Below are positions 1 to 10,190 of a stretch of DNA of 64,000 nt, piece after piece. The notes under the pieces are model-generated. The model was given only the letters and a program-made list of their open reading frames with translations, did no database searches and was not told where the DNA came from. Position 1 is the stretch's first letter. Every line of letters begins with the position of its first letter. The stretch lies in NCBI GenBank assembly GCA_951804985.1, contig OX638136.1, positions 6,947,852-7,011,851 of the forward strand, given 5' to 3'. The DNA is from Dryomyza anilis (taxonomy: Eukaryota; Arthropoda; Insecta; Diptera; Dryomyzidae). The position numbers and the translations under genes are program-made.

Positions 1-650
1 CTGCTCACCGATAATACTGCAGCTCAGCGAACGGCTGCCCAGCGTGCAGGATGTGCAGAGCGCATATCTAAAGTAGCGACGGCTCTGCACGCCCGAAGGA
101 CCCTCGCAATTTCTGAAGCAAGATGCAAAATTCGGCGCTTTACTCGAAAAGAGCAGCTGGCTCTTTTATGTATCGCTATGCTTGCGCCTCAGCTGTGAGG
201 CGGAGCTCCATCTCAGAGAGGGCATCACTTGTGTGCTGCAGGAGACAACGGCGCGCGATATGTGCTGCCTGGTGTCGAGTCTTACACAAATAATACTTGA
301 TCCGCACTTTCGAACCATCGACGGCTTTCACTCGTTGGTGCAAAAGGAGTGGATAGCACTGGAGCATCAGTTTCGCACGCGCTTCGGACATGTCAGCAAT
401 GCCGAGGATGATGCCGCCGAGTCGCCGTTGTTTCTGCTCTTTCTCGACTGTGTCTGACAGCTGCTGCAACAGTTTCCCGCTGAATTCGAGTACAGCGAAA
501 CGTATTTGACCACCGTGTGGGATGCTTGCTTTCTGCGAACAACAGCTGGTGCTGCGCCCCGTCTGGGACTGGAGCGAACAGTTTGCCGAACAGGACAAGG
601 TCTTCTTTACGAATCCTGCTATCAGCGCAGCATAAATGCGTCGCACAAAA
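1..650 (+). pseudogene. Myotubularin-related pseudophosphatase gene fragment (MTMR10/12-like)
   Basis: Translation in frame 2 from base 2 gives a continuous stretch resembling the C-terminal half of the myotubularin phosphatase-like domain of the catalytically dead MTMR10/MTMR12 group (CG14411 in Drosophila, from memory of the family). Recognisable blocks are LEKSSWLFYVSL, CCLVSSLTQIILDPHFRT, SLVQKEW and ESPLFLLFLDCV. Such proteins bind or regulate active myotubularins that remove 3-phosphates from phosphoinositides on membranes. The reading frame is broken by TAG at 74-76, by TGA at 455-457 where the family has a tryptophan codon, and by a one-base shift near 535, after which PVWDW and FFTNP blocks continue in another frame. 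The 5' part lies outside the window. Two nonsense changes plus a shift mean it cannot make the full protein. The family assignment is fairly sure; the exact paralogue is less so. Confidence 0.75.
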
Positions 651-2147
651 CGACGGCCGAACGACGTTCAGTCGCAATGTCGCTGCCGCTCGGCGCTGTG
701 ATGCTGCCCGGTTTGGCGGCGAATTTTAATGCGACGAATTTTAATACCTATATTTTCCGATGTATCGAACAAAAACATCGATATTTTCGATAAATCTAAT
801 GAAAACTTTTAGGTAAATAATTTAAATTTTGATGAAAATTTGAAAGGTTTTTATATTTCAAATAACCAACATGAAATATATTAGGTTAAAATAAATAAGT
901 GTTTTGCCTGAAACATTTTCTAATTACACTACACAACAGCCATTCTGCGCAACAGTCAAGGTTATTTTTGTATTATGTAAAATGACGCCCTTATTCCGAA
1001 AATATGATTTAATAATGTTTCTTTGGATAGGTATACAAAATATGGGCCAATAACTTTTGAACCGAGCTTTCATAAAGGTGGTCACATACATTTGCAAATA
1101 TCTCGCGTTTTAAATAACACATATTATAGCGAATGAAAGTTAATTAAATATCGAATAAACATTTCTTAGAACATTTTTAATTTGGTTCATTAGTTTAAGA
1201 GAACTCGAAAGGAGAACTTGAAAAAACATTTTTTTTCAACAAAATTTTAAGAAAAAATTAATTTAAATAAATGGAAAAAAATCGAGAAAGTAAGATGATA
1301 CACAAATTTAAATTTTTCAAAATTAGTTCACACTCTTTCAAAGAAATTGAGCTATAAATGACAAATATATGGGTAACATTTGAGTATAAAAAAAGTTATG
1401 TGCAAGCAATATAATTGAGTGCTATACAAATAGTCATAAAAATAAAAAATGCTGCTCACAATATACGCGCGCATCTAGCACCTTTTCGTATTCCGTGCGC
1501 ACAAAAAAACTCAAAAAAGTGCGACCAAGAAAACTCATTTATATATGCTCAAAAACATGCGCCCAAAAAAAATCAAAAATGTGTAACCAAAAAAACTCAT
1601 TTTAAAACCAGAACTTTCTTCGGACGAAGCTTGCCACATTTTGATATGTTGATATTAGCTATGTTCCCGTAGTGTATGATCAAGAATCACAGCTCTATTT
1701 TCATACATAACATAAACAAAGAATTTGAACCATGTTTGTTTTTGATTCAATTTCTGATCTGGTACTGTATGTTTTAAAAGTAATTTTGTTTGTTATGATG
1801 TAATGCTATTGTTATTAACGCTTACAAAGAAGAAGAATTTGTTTTGGCAAGAAAGGGCAGTGCTGCCAAATATGTTAAAATAGAAACTATGGCGTTCCCG
1901 TGAAACAGATCTGGTTCAACTGCCACACGGGAACACAGCTATTAAAAATATCGATACTAAAAATGTATAAAATAAAAATGCTTAAACGTTAAAAGGTTGA
2001 AAAAAAAAACAAATGTTCAAAACAAAAAATGATGAAAAGAAAAATATTAAAAAATAAAAGTTGAAAAAGTAAAAATATCAGAAACTAAAATTTTATAAAG
2101 TAAAATTTTAAGACAAATATACAAATTTAAAAAAGTGTAATTTCTTA
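651..2147. other. AT-rich stretch without recognisable genes
   Basis: No convincing coding region on either strand. Bases 1490-1610 contain a loosely repeated A-rich phrase (runs of seven or eight A followed by CTC, or TCAAAAATG) appearing about four times; it looks like a decayed tandem repeat. The short open frame at 1415-1672 has the composition of this repeat and starts at a non-ATG codon, so it is not called. Confidence 0.5.
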
Positions 2148-2388
2148 GGGTGTGTGCGAATTCGACTAAATTGATGACTAAACTAAATTGAACGACTTTT
2201 CAATCGATCTCCAGTCGGTAACCGGCAATTATTTAGTCTATAATCAATCGAATATCATATGTCAGTTTGTTGTCTTCCAATTTAGTTCAAATTAATCTTC
2301 TCAAAAATGTGCTAAATTGAAAAATCGAACAATGCATTACCAACAAAATTTAGTTTATTCAGCAATTTAGTCGAATTCACACACATCC
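2148..2388. mobile_element. MITE with about 30-bp terminal inverted repeats and TTA target duplication
   Basis: The left end reads GGGTGTGTGCGAATTCGAC and the reverse complement of the right end reads GGATGTGTGTGAATTCGAC; pairing continues through CTAAATTG for about 30 bases. TTA flanks both sides (2145-2147 and 2389-2391). A 3-bp TTA duplication with such ends is characteristic of non-autonomous PIF/Harbinger elements. The 241-bp interior has no coding capacity. Confidence 0.8.
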
Positions 2389-2660
2389 TTAGAATATGGT
2401 TGTAGAATGTCATATGATTTTATATTACCATTTTGTTTTTTAAATGTTAATTCCTATTTACAAAAATATATAAAAATTACCACTATTGGGAAATATATCA
2501 AAAACATTTTGAAAAATATGGTAATAAAAAATGGCAACATATTATCCACCATTTTTTTTTTTTCAATTGAAAAAATCTGTTATATGCAGCTTATTCTGTT
2601 CGTAAATTTTTTTTTAAATTTAAAAATAATAAAAGATTTAAAGAATTAACAATTGTTAAA

Positions 2661-2987
2661 ATGCCTGGTAATTAAAAATTAAATATTTTTTTAATTAATT
2701 TTTAATAAATTTAATTAATAATTAATTTTTTTTTAATTTCAGATGAAATGGAAATTGATGAAAAGTCTCAACTCAAAATGAGGCAACAGCAAGAGATAGA
2801 GGAATTTTTTAAAATGTTTACCATGAAACATAAGGCCGAAGAGGAAGAACTGGAGAAAAAGAACCTCGCAAAAATAAATTTCTGCGAGTCTTGCGATGCA
2901 TCAATGAAAATTATACAAAAAAATTACGATGAGGAAAAAACCAAAATGTGGAAGTCAACTACAAACAAATTATGGAAATCTAAATAA
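2661..2987 (+). CDS. Small spliced coiled-coil protein, unrecognised
   Basis: Exon 1 is ATG CCT G (2661-2667) followed by GTAATT. Exon 2 begins at 2743 after a pyrimidine-rich tract ending TTTCAG and runs to TAA at 2985-2987, with AATAAA-like signals just after. The 75-bp intron is normal for a fly. Joining gives an open frame of about 83 residues beginning MPDEMEIDEKSQ. It is very polar: an almost continuous charged helix (QQQEIEEFF, KAEEEELEKKN) followed by one CESC pair and a basic C-terminus ending WKSTTNKLWKSK. No membrane segment or signal peptide is visible. I do not recognise the family. The consistent splice phase, start and stop argue for a real gene, but the small size means chance cannot be excluded. 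It lies 270 bp after a MITE and could be part of an unknown element. Confidence 0.5.
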
Positions 2988-3368
2988 AAAATTTAATAAA
3001 TTTAAAAATAACAGTTATAATAATACACCCAAAAACAATAATAATATTTCATACAATAAGAAATTTAGGTTATTGTGTTTTGCACTATTTTACTTAAGAA
3101 ATGATGCAACACTGAAGGAAAGAGAGAATTGTTGACAACTTAAAACAGCTAACTTGGTGAGTAAATTCAAGAATGCCATCATGACATGCTTACTTAAAAA
3201 AATTAATGCATAGGTGATTTCATTAACAATGTTTCTTTTTATTAACAAATTATAAAGCAACAACTAGATCGTCATTATATTAGTTCAATTTGATGGCAAT
3301 TGAAGAGCCACACGAACAGCCCTGGGGCCGGATTCCGTAAATATGAAAAAATATTGTGTACACATAAT
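2988..3368. other. Intergenic, AT-rich, no feature seen
   Basis: Contains the probable 3' flank of the small spliced gene (AATAAA motifs near 2990) and then unremarkable AT-rich sequence up to the R1 repeat. The open frame at 2929-3135 overlaps the end of the small gene in another frame and is not supported. Confidence 0.4.
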
Positions 3369-4116
3369 AAAACCAGTTGGGAAGGTTAGATCACATGGGA
3401 AATTTTAAAGTAGGTGTAATTATGATAGTTAGGATTATCAAAATTATAGTCGGTCTAAGCCGACTATAAATACCCTACACATATGTGTGGTTACCATTCA
3501 AAGTGATATATAGGTCACCAGGGTATACGAATCCTGAAAATAACTACAAACATTCAATCGCTGAAGAATTTCCATTCATTTGATACCCATATTTACAAAT
3601 GGGTAGGTGTACCGAATTTCGATTTTTTTTTTTGTGAACCACAAGTCTTTTCGCCGGAAAACATTACTATCATGTATTTGAGCATGATGTCAATATATAT
3701 TTGACCAACAAAGTTTACCTAAGCACGTATACATAAAAATTGATCTTTATATGTACATTTTATATGTGGTATTTGAACATAAGTGGTCGGATCATAGGTC
3801 ACCATGGACCGATCTCGCCAATTTTTTCGCACATACAGCGTAGGTATATTAGTAATCTAAGTTATAAGTTTCATTTATCTAGCTCTTCAATTTTAAAAGT
3901 CTTAGGGATTTCAACAGACAGACAGACAGACGGACAGACAGACAGACGGACAGACAGACAGACAGACGGACAGACGGACATCGCTAAATCGACTCAGGAG
4001 GTCATGCTGATCAAGAATATATATACTTTTCCATACCGGAGATGCTTTCTTCTGGGTGTTACAAACGGCGTACCAAACTGAATATACCCTTTCACTCTTA
4101 GTGTAGGGTATAAAAA
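3369..4116 (+). repeat. Dispersed repeat R1, full-length copy
   Basis: Starts AACCAGTTGGGAAGGTTAG and ends TCTTAGTGTAGGGTATAAAA. The same ends and body recur at 18688, 19215, 25596, 25940, 27600 and 30771. Near 3918-3980 it carries a short GACA/GACG array. The 3' end contains the pair GGGTATA..TATACCC, so it can fold into a short hairpin. Sequences of this kind (GACAGACGGAC followed by a GGGTATA end) are widespread in Drosophila-type genomes as non-coding interspersed elements; naming the class would be a guess. Confidence 0.8.
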
Positions 4117-4294
4117 TTCACTACAGACGAAAGTTTACACGTTTGGTTTTCATGCGATTCCATAACATCAAATGAACACTGTTATGCTGAATGAAAATTT
4201 TAAGGTGCTGAATGTTTTTTGAAAGCTGTCAAAAAAAAATAAATATTTTGAAATTGAAAAATATACATCTTTTCAGCCATAGAAAAAAATAAAA

Positions 4295-5432
4295 ATGGAT
4301 TTACTTTTAAGATTAAATATTTTACGACGATTGAGACGCACAAGAAGGTCTGTAGATAAATATTTTAATTATGAAAATCTATGATTTATACTTTATTATA
4401 GGAAGTGCCTCATTATCGCAAGAAGAAATTTACGAGATACACAGAATCCATTTGAAATTAGTGAGGAACGATTTACAGAGTTATATAGATTTCCGAAACA
4501 TATTGCAATTGATTTCATCAATTATATATTACCACGATTCCATGCCTCGGATCGAATTACAGCAATTCCTGCTCACATAAGATTTTTATGTGCCTTGCGA
4601 TTTTTTGCTAGTGGGAGTTACCAGCGTAATATTGGACAAGATTTTATGTCTTCGTTATCGCAGAGCTCAGTAAGCCGTTGCATACATGAAGTTGCAGATA
4701 TTCTTAACGACATTTCCAGCCAGTATATAGTTTTTCCTGGAGATGTCGAACAAAACCGTATTAAACAAGATTTTTATCGAGTAGCTTCATTGCCCGGAAT
4801 AGTGGGTCTAATAGATGGAACCCATATACGTATTATTGGCCCTAAAAAAGAAATTGAACATGCCTATTATTGCCGTAAAGGAGACCATTCTATAAATGTT
4901 CTAATTATCTGCGATTCCAACAACCTTATTCGGTACATTAACGCAAAATTTCCAGGAACTTCCTATGATGCGTATATATGGCGCCGCTCATTAGCACAAA
5001 ATTATTTTAAAGATATGTTTTTCAATTAAGGCGTAATTATTGGATTTTGGGAGACAGTGGATTTCCTCTTCAACCTTGGCTTATGACGCCCATTAACTCA
5101 ACGTCCAATGAATCTGAACGCAGATATAATGTTGCGCACAAAAGGACTCGGTGTATTGTAGAACGTTGTATTGGCGTTTTTAAGAGTAGATTTCGGTGTT
5201 TATTAAGTGAAAGATCTTTATGTTATGATCCATCCAATCCGGAAGAATTGTTAATGCGTGCGCTGTTTTACATAACATATTAATAAAAGAAAATGTGCCA
5301 TTTTCTGAAAGCATTTCAGAAGTAAACAATGATGTTGATGAAAATATTAGTTTAGTAGATTTCAATGATAACAATGTTCACACTCAAGGAAGGCGTATTC
5401 GTCAAGACATTGTAAATACACATTTTAGCTGA
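4295..5432 (+). pseudogene. HARBI1-like Harbinger transposase, frameshifted
   Basis: DDE nuclease that cuts out and inserts the element. Exon 1 runs from ATG at 4295 to 4347; a 54-bp intron (GTCTGT to TTATAG) leads to exon 2 at 4402, in phase. The frame then runs uninterrupted to 5029 and includes the DDE_Tnp_4 signatures LIDGTHIRI (first Asp) and GTSYDAYIW (second Asp). A one-base shift near 5015-5027 moves the rest to another frame with GDSGFPLQPWL and the catalytic Glu segment RCIVERCIGVFKSRF. A second one-base shift near 5265 leads to a tail ending near 5432. Both shifts lie near T-runs, so they may be real mutations or sequencing errors. All three catalytic acidic residues are present. 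Confidence 0.8.
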
Positions 5433-5488
5433 TAAAAATTGAAATATATATTTTTTAATTAAAAAAATATGAACTTTTTATTTATTTT

Positions 5489-6830
5489 TTACTGATTTAA
5501 CAATTGCTCAAATTTTTTCTCCTCTAATACAATTTTTCGCTCTTCTATTTTAAGTTTTTTATTTTCTATTTCTAAATATTTGTCTCTCCATTTTTCGTCT
5601 GCTGCTACCTGTTCTTTCATTAAGTAGTACTTTTTCTTTATGTAGGCAAGTTCTTCCTCTTCTATTTTCAACAATCGATCTTCAATATCGCTGCCTTGAG
5701 GTGTCCTTCCCGAAGAAGCTGTTTTCCTTTTACGTGATATTAAAGGGGTTGGAGTGACAACAGCTGCTGTGTTGTTCGATGATGTCGCATTCTCAGTTAT
5801 TACTGCATCTAAGTCGTCCTCCAAAAACTCCTCTATAATACGTTCCTCTACATTCTATAAAAATGTACATATTAATGCAAAAATCATAAAAAACAATGAA
5901 ATTATATATGTGTGTGAAAGCCGGTAAATTACAGTTCATTTCAATTTTTTTATAAATTGTTTAAATGAACTAATTTTTTGGCTTTTTTAGTGTTCACAAT
6001 AAATTGTGACTTTCCAGTTAATAGCAAATGAGCCCAATTTTCTTTGATGAATTGGATACTATTATTAAAAAACTGGATGCAGCCTGTGGTCAGTGAACAA
6101 GCGTTTTATTTTAACGAGTTATAGTGTTTATTAGCTAAGTGAATAATCTGGCATTATATCAGTTATTAATCATTTTTAAATTATAATTTAAAGGAAACTA
6201 AACTTGTAAAAACCCAAATTTATTTGATTTAATTATTAAAAAAAAATAAGAAATGTATTTTACCTATAGTTGACCCTTTACAGTTCTTAATAATAGATTG
6301 AGTTTTATAAATGCATATATCTTACATTTTGACATACAAACAGTTCATCCACACCATCATTTCCCACAATAACTTCTGGAACCATCAGTTGCAGCACTCG
6401 TTTTTCGAAGTCAGTCTGCGGTTTCATTTTCTGTGGTCCATTTATGCCACTTCTTTGAAATGAAGCTTTCAGAAGAGCTTCTTTTTCTTTAATATGACTT
6501 CTAAAATATTTAAATTATGTTATATTATATAGATATGAGATTTATTGTTATACTTCTGATCCGTCCAAAATTTTTTCCACTTTTGAGGGTCCTTTACCGC
6601 ACCTCCTAAACAATTTAGCTGTTCGCTTAAATGCTTCCACTTCTCCATTCGCGTATGTGACCCATCTACTCCTTCAAATCTGCATAGTTTAATATTTAAA
6701 TTATGTTATAATTAAACAACGATAATACAATAAAAACTTACTTATCTTGAAAAAATGCCACATTATTTTCCATATAATTAATAATGAAGTTCTTTTGCTC
6801 CTCGCTGGCTTTCTTTAATTTATTTGCCAT
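5489..6830 (-). CDS. Harbinger-encoded MADF/Myb-like DNA-binding protein, four exons
   Basis: Partner protein of Harbinger transposases, thought to bind the element ends and carry the transposase to the nucleus. Exons on the minus strand are 6830-6742, 6679-6554, 6500-6326 and 5854-5489, all with GT..AG borders and matching phases; together they give about 251 residues with no internal stop. The start ATG is at 6830-6828 (MANKLKKASEEQKNF). The first three exons form the tryptophan- and aromatic-rich trihelix-type domain (RMEKWKHLSEQLN, KDPQKWKKFW). The last exon has an acidic stretch, a basic nuclear-localisation-like patch (SRKRKT) and a long charged coiled coil (EEEELAYIKKKYYLMKEQ). It is intact although the neighbouring transposase is not, so the element may be fairly recent. 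Confidence 0.75.
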
Positions 6831-7019
6831 TTTAATTCGAATTCGTAAACAATTCAATTAACTAACAAAAGTTCAGCTCCTCGTTGGCTTTCTTTAATTT
6901 TTTTTTCAATTTTTTTAAAATTCGAATTCACAAACACTCAAATTCACTAACAAAATTTCAGTGAAAAAAAATGTTAGTTGTGTAAACTTTTTTGACGTTT
7001 GTATTCATTTTTCACAGTT

Positions 7020-7590
7020 TCAGAATCGCGAAAACTTGTGTTGAACATGTCCTGGCGACGCGTCTGATAGGCGTTGGTGAACTGACGCATGACCCGACGA
7101 AGATAACGTCGAGTATTGCAGTGATGCTGGGCCAGTACCGATGGCACCTACACCTGACGCCACCACCAAAATCATGTAGCAGCGTTTTGTTGGTGCTGTT
7201 CGAATGTAGCGAAGGGGGCACGTTGACTGACAGCGGGGCATACAAAAGTCCGCCTCGCCAAAGACGTGCACCGTAAAGTCGATAGTGGACTTGGGCGGTA
7301 TGGGCAGCTTAGACTAAAGGCGGAATAAAAGAAAATTTAAATAAATTAGTTTTTATAAAAAATAAATAAATCTTGATTTTCTCAACTGCAATTCCTCGTC
7401 ATCTATTCTGAACATCTTGCGCTGAACCTCACCTCCACATTGGAGGTGCACTGCAGCGTGCTGTCATTGATTAGCGTCAGACTGGCCGAAGTGATGACAA
7501 TGTCAGCGCTCGCCAAACTGCTAAAGGTCGCCATCTGCGGCAGCGATGTTTTGGCGATGATGCGCGGCCGCCGGTGAGGGAGAGCCCTCA
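7020..7590 (-). pseudogene. TRAPPC9 (brunelleschi) fragments, middle region
   Basis: Two minus-strand segments match the Ig-like middle region of TRAPPC9, a subunit of the TRAPPII complex acting in Golgi traffic. The upstream one (about 7590-7400) reads RPRIIAKTSLPQMA and then NDSTLQCTSNVEV, corresponding to the block around PRLQISTSLPR of the human protein. The next (about 7310-7020) begins PPKSTIDFTVHVFGEADF, and after that the frame appears to slip. The intervening 7330-7400 is probably an intron. The conserved core is short and neighbouring codons do not extend cleanly, so this is called broken. It belongs with the segment at 8215-8367. Confidence 0.55.
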
Positions 7591-7654
7591 CATTGAGCGC
7601 TTAGGTTCTATAGTATTTTTATGATTTTAGGTAAGTCATACAAATTACAGATTA

Positions 7655-8210
7655 AGTTAATAAATTAATAAATTAATAAACTAATAAATTAATAAATTAA
7701 TAAATTAATAAATTAATAAATTAATAAATTAATAAATTAATAAATTAATAAATTAATAAATTAATAAATTAATAAATTAATAAATTAATAAATTAATAAA
7801 TTAATAAATTAATAAATTAATAAATTAATAAATGAATAAATTAATAAATTAATAAATTAATAAATTAATAAATTAATAAAAAATAATAAATTAATAAATT
7901 AATAAATTAATAAACTAATAAATTAATAAATTAATAATTTCATAAATTAAAAAATTCATAAATTAATAAATTCTTAAATTAATAAATTCATAAATGATAA
8001 AAATCATAAATGAATAAATGTATAAATTTATAAATAATCTTCATAAATGAATAAATACATATATAATAAATTCATGTATGAATAAATTTATAAAAGAATA
8101 AATTTATAAATTAGTAAATTCATATATGAGTAAATTCATAAATGAATATATTAAATGAGTAAATTCATAATTGAATTTATTCATGAAAGAATACAAGAAA
8201 TTGAATAAAT
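7655..8210. repeat. Octamer satellite (ATAAATTA)n decaying into imperfect repeats
   Basis: From about 7655 to 7920 the 8-bp unit ATAAATTA repeats over 30 times with very few changes; from 7920 to 8210 the units become irregular (ATAAATTC, ATAAATGA). It sits in what would be an intron between two TRAPPC9 exon pieces. Confidence 0.9.
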
Positions 8211-8214
8211 GAAT

Positions 8215-8367
8215 CACCTGCAATTGCAACGCCATCTCGCTCTGCTGCGTCGCCGTCATATTCAGCCACTGCGTCTGCAGCAGAAACGTCATGTGCCGCG
8301 TGGCCAACGCTGAATGACCCAAACGACGCGCTGCCGCTATCAGCGCCTGCAACAAATCAATCTGCAA
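8215..8367 (-). pseudogene. TRAPPC9 (brunelleschi) exon fragment
   Basis: The minus strand encodes LLQALIAAARRLGHSALATR followed by HMTFLLQTQWLNMTATQQ. The block RLGHxALATRHMxFLLQT is a hallmark of TRAPPC9/NIBP proteins (TRAPPII trafficking complex). The frame runs straight into the octamer satellite without an obvious donor site near 8215 apart from the sequence CAGGTGATTC (minus strand), which would be an acceptable splice donor. Family assignment is firm for this piece; whether it is still expressed is doubtful because the rest of the gene is damaged or displaced. Confidence 0.7.
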
Positions 8368-8454
8368 CGATGGCCATAAAATTGCGAAGGACTAATATTA
8401 AAAATAAATTTTAAAAAACAAAAAAAAAAAAAAAAGATTCCTTTTTACATTTCA

Positions 8455-8640
8455 GCAGGCAGTACATCCCAGCTAGTGACCTGCGCGCTCGGCAGCAGCT
8501 CCAGATTGAATGAGACCGCACACTGACGACAGTGACTGACGGAATGCCCTGGCCACAAAATCTGCAGACAGCGCAGGAAGTCGAGGAATTATGGCTCGAG
8601 CAGGGAGCAACGCCGGCAACAATTGCAATAATGAATGGAC
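8455..8640 (-). pseudogene. Conserved exon fragment, possibly TRAPPC9 C-terminal region
   Basis: A minus-strand frame of about 45 residues reads FLDFLRCLQILWPGHSVSHC followed by RQCAVSFNLELLPSAQVTSW. The composition and the uninterrupted, non-repetitive sequence indicate a former exon. The second half could match the TRAPPC9 C-terminal block that ends in WDVL, but that would place it upstream of the more N-terminal exon at 8215-8367, meaning a rearrangement. An in-frame stop lies immediately upstream. The assignment is tentative. Confidence 0.35.
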
Positions 8641-8642
8641 GC

Positions 8643-8715
8643 CAAGATGCATTTATTCATTTATTTATTTATTCATATATTCATTTATTCGTTTATTTAT
8701 ATATTTATTTATTTA
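8643..8715. repeat. (ATTT)n-type microsatellite
   Basis: TTTATTCATTTATTTATTTA and variants of 4-bp units; separates two gene fragments. Confidence 0.85.
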
Positions 8716-9380
8716 TGCACGTGACCTCGAACGTGAGCGACGCTGTTGCGTTCTGTAGCAGGAACGACTGCGGCTGCGTGACGTTTGCGCTGATGTTCGT
8801 AGTCACGACTGCTGCTGCGTGACGCTGTTGATGTTGTGGTGGTGTTGTTGATGATGATGTTGGTGGTGGCCAGAGACTCTAGTATTTAGCGACTTTTGGT
8901 CAATGCACGGCGTCTCAGTGACCTTGGAGCGCGTTTCACAGCTGCCCGAACGTTGACATGATGTGGCAACAGCCTCTACATATCAATCGCTGTTCGAAAC
9001 CTTGCTGCTATTTGGCGTGCCATATTTATGTTCACGTTGTCTTTAATAAACAAAAAGTTGTAAGTGAATATTGTACAAACTAATTAAATTATACACAACG
9101 CACCGGCGTCGCAGTTTTAAGGCCAGTTCACGCATTTCGTCCTCACGCTCCTGTTGCAAGAGTCGTTCGCGTTCGGTTTTCTCGATTTCAGCCCTTTTGT
9201 CTGGTTTGTCTGTGTGACACAATAGAAGTATAATAAGTGATTATTTGTGCTGTGACTATTGGACATGATTATGTATAAATGCAAAAGGACATGTTTTACT
9301 GTACAGGCTTACTTTGCTTGTATCGCTTGAGGCGCTCGCGCAGATTCAAGCGAGTTTGGCCTCTGGCTGCTGCCACCACC
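8715..9380 (-). pseudogene. SR-rich splicing-protein gene fragment, CLASRP/SFRS16-like
   Basis: Two well-bounded minus-strand exons, 9380-9313 and 9200-9104, join in phase to give TRLNLRERLKRYKQNKRAEI followed by LLQQEREDEMRELALKLRRR. The block QEREDEMRxxAxKxR followed by arginine/serine repeats resembles the C-terminal region of CLASRP (CLK4-associating SR-related protein, a regulator of alternative splicing). Further along, near 8820-8715, shifted frames encode SRSSSRDYEHQRKR and RRSRSRSRA, as expected for the RS tail, but with a frame change between them. The exon borders (CAAAGTAAGC donor, TTACAG acceptor) show a DNA-level copy with introns. N-terminal exons are absent. The family assignment is moderate. 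Confidence 0.5.
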
Positions 9381-9403
9381 CTGTAAGTAGTCACCGCAGT
9401 GGA

Positions 9404-9959
9404 TTAATTCGTGTGTTGCATTGCAATGTGGTTAACAAAGATGCATATTGTATGCAACTGTAAACTTGGCATAAACTTGGGCAGATGCGCCAACGAGTGT
9501 GCCTTCAGATTGGCACAAATCTCAATCATGGTCAGAATAATGGTAGCAAAGAGAATCTTCGAAATCTTTGAACAATCACGCGACAACTTACTGAGCTTGG
9601 TGAGCAACAGTTTAAACTGTTCAATGTGTTGCAAAGCAAAAAGTTTCGATAGCAACTTAATGGCAATGAGCGCAGTTTGCTGCAGCTGCACCAATTCATT
9701 GGCGTTAGTGTTTTCAGGTACCTTTTTGTTCGCCCTCATCCATCTTTTCCAATGACGTAGTCTCCTTATTCTGTTCTTCCTCTGGCGTCAAAATGCCCGC
9801 CACAATATCGCTGAGCGGCGTCAACAGATTAGCAAAATGCTGTGCATCGCAGCTCTCAAAATAGGCATCACGCAGCTGCAACTTGCTGATGAACAACTCT
9901 ATAACCATTTTGCGTACGCTGAGCAGCTGACATATCGGGCGACAGAAAAGAAATTGCAT
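9404..9959 (-). pseudogene. HEATR1/UTP10 fragment (small-subunit processome)
   Basis: The minus strand from 9959 encodes a helical HEAT-like region (CQLLSVRKMVIELFISKLQL, then LLTPLSDIVAGILTPEEEQN). After a frameshift near 9720-9740 it continues as LVQLQQTALIAIKLLSKLFA and ATIILTMIEICANLKAHSLA. The order of a KxxELxxxKLQ helix, an acidic loop, QQTALxxxKLLxKxFA and the CxxLKAHxxxxLPxFMP block is that of the C-terminal HEAT repeats of HEATR1 (UTP10), needed for 18S rRNA processing in the nucleolus. Only about 180 residues of a protein that is normally near 2000 are present. The frameshift supports a pseudogene. Confidence 0.55.
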
Positions 9960-10059
9960 TATCCATAACGCCAGAATTTCAATAGCGTCACATCCGAGGG
10001 CGACAAACGTTTGAATAAACTATCCGTGCGTCTACCAGAACTAAATATACCGCTAATCG

Positions 10060-10190
10060 AAAAGATGGAGACTGGGACTGGGAGCATGCATATGAAACGT
10101 CGATGCGCATCGTTAATCTGGAACCTACCAACATAGCGGTGCTGTGCATCAAGGCGCTCATATTACTGTATCGCGAAGCCATCAGTATGT
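10060..10190 (+). pseudogene. TPR-like exon fragment
   Basis: The plus strand encodes DWDWEHAYETSMRIVNLEPT followed by NIAVLCIKALILLYREA. The pattern AYxxxxRxxxLEPxNxxxLxxKALxxL is that of a tetratricopeptide repeat, of the type found in TTC21/IFT139 proteins. Flanking codons in the same frame contain stops, and no second repeat could be followed, so it is a single isolated piece on the strand opposite to the HEATR1 fragment. Confidence 0.35.

Larger units (their letters stand above)
4118..7002. mobile_element. PIF/Harbinger DNA transposon (approximate limits)
   Basis: Two convergent genes, a HARBI1-like transposase on the plus strand and a MADF/Myb-like DNA-binding protein on the minus strand, form the standard two-gene layout of PIF/Harbinger elements. 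The block AAGTTTACAC occurs near the left end (about 4132) and in inverted form near the right end (about 6985), inside imperfectly matching flanks, and is taken as part of decayed terminal inverted repeats. The exact ends and target duplication could not be fixed. On the left it abuts the R1 repeat, on the right a broken TRAPPC9 exon. Confidence 0.6.

Noticed and set aside
3740..4081. Open frame with DRQTDGQTDRRTD repeats
   Set aside because: Translation of the GACA/GACG array inside the R1 repeat; it recurs in every R1 copy in different frames.
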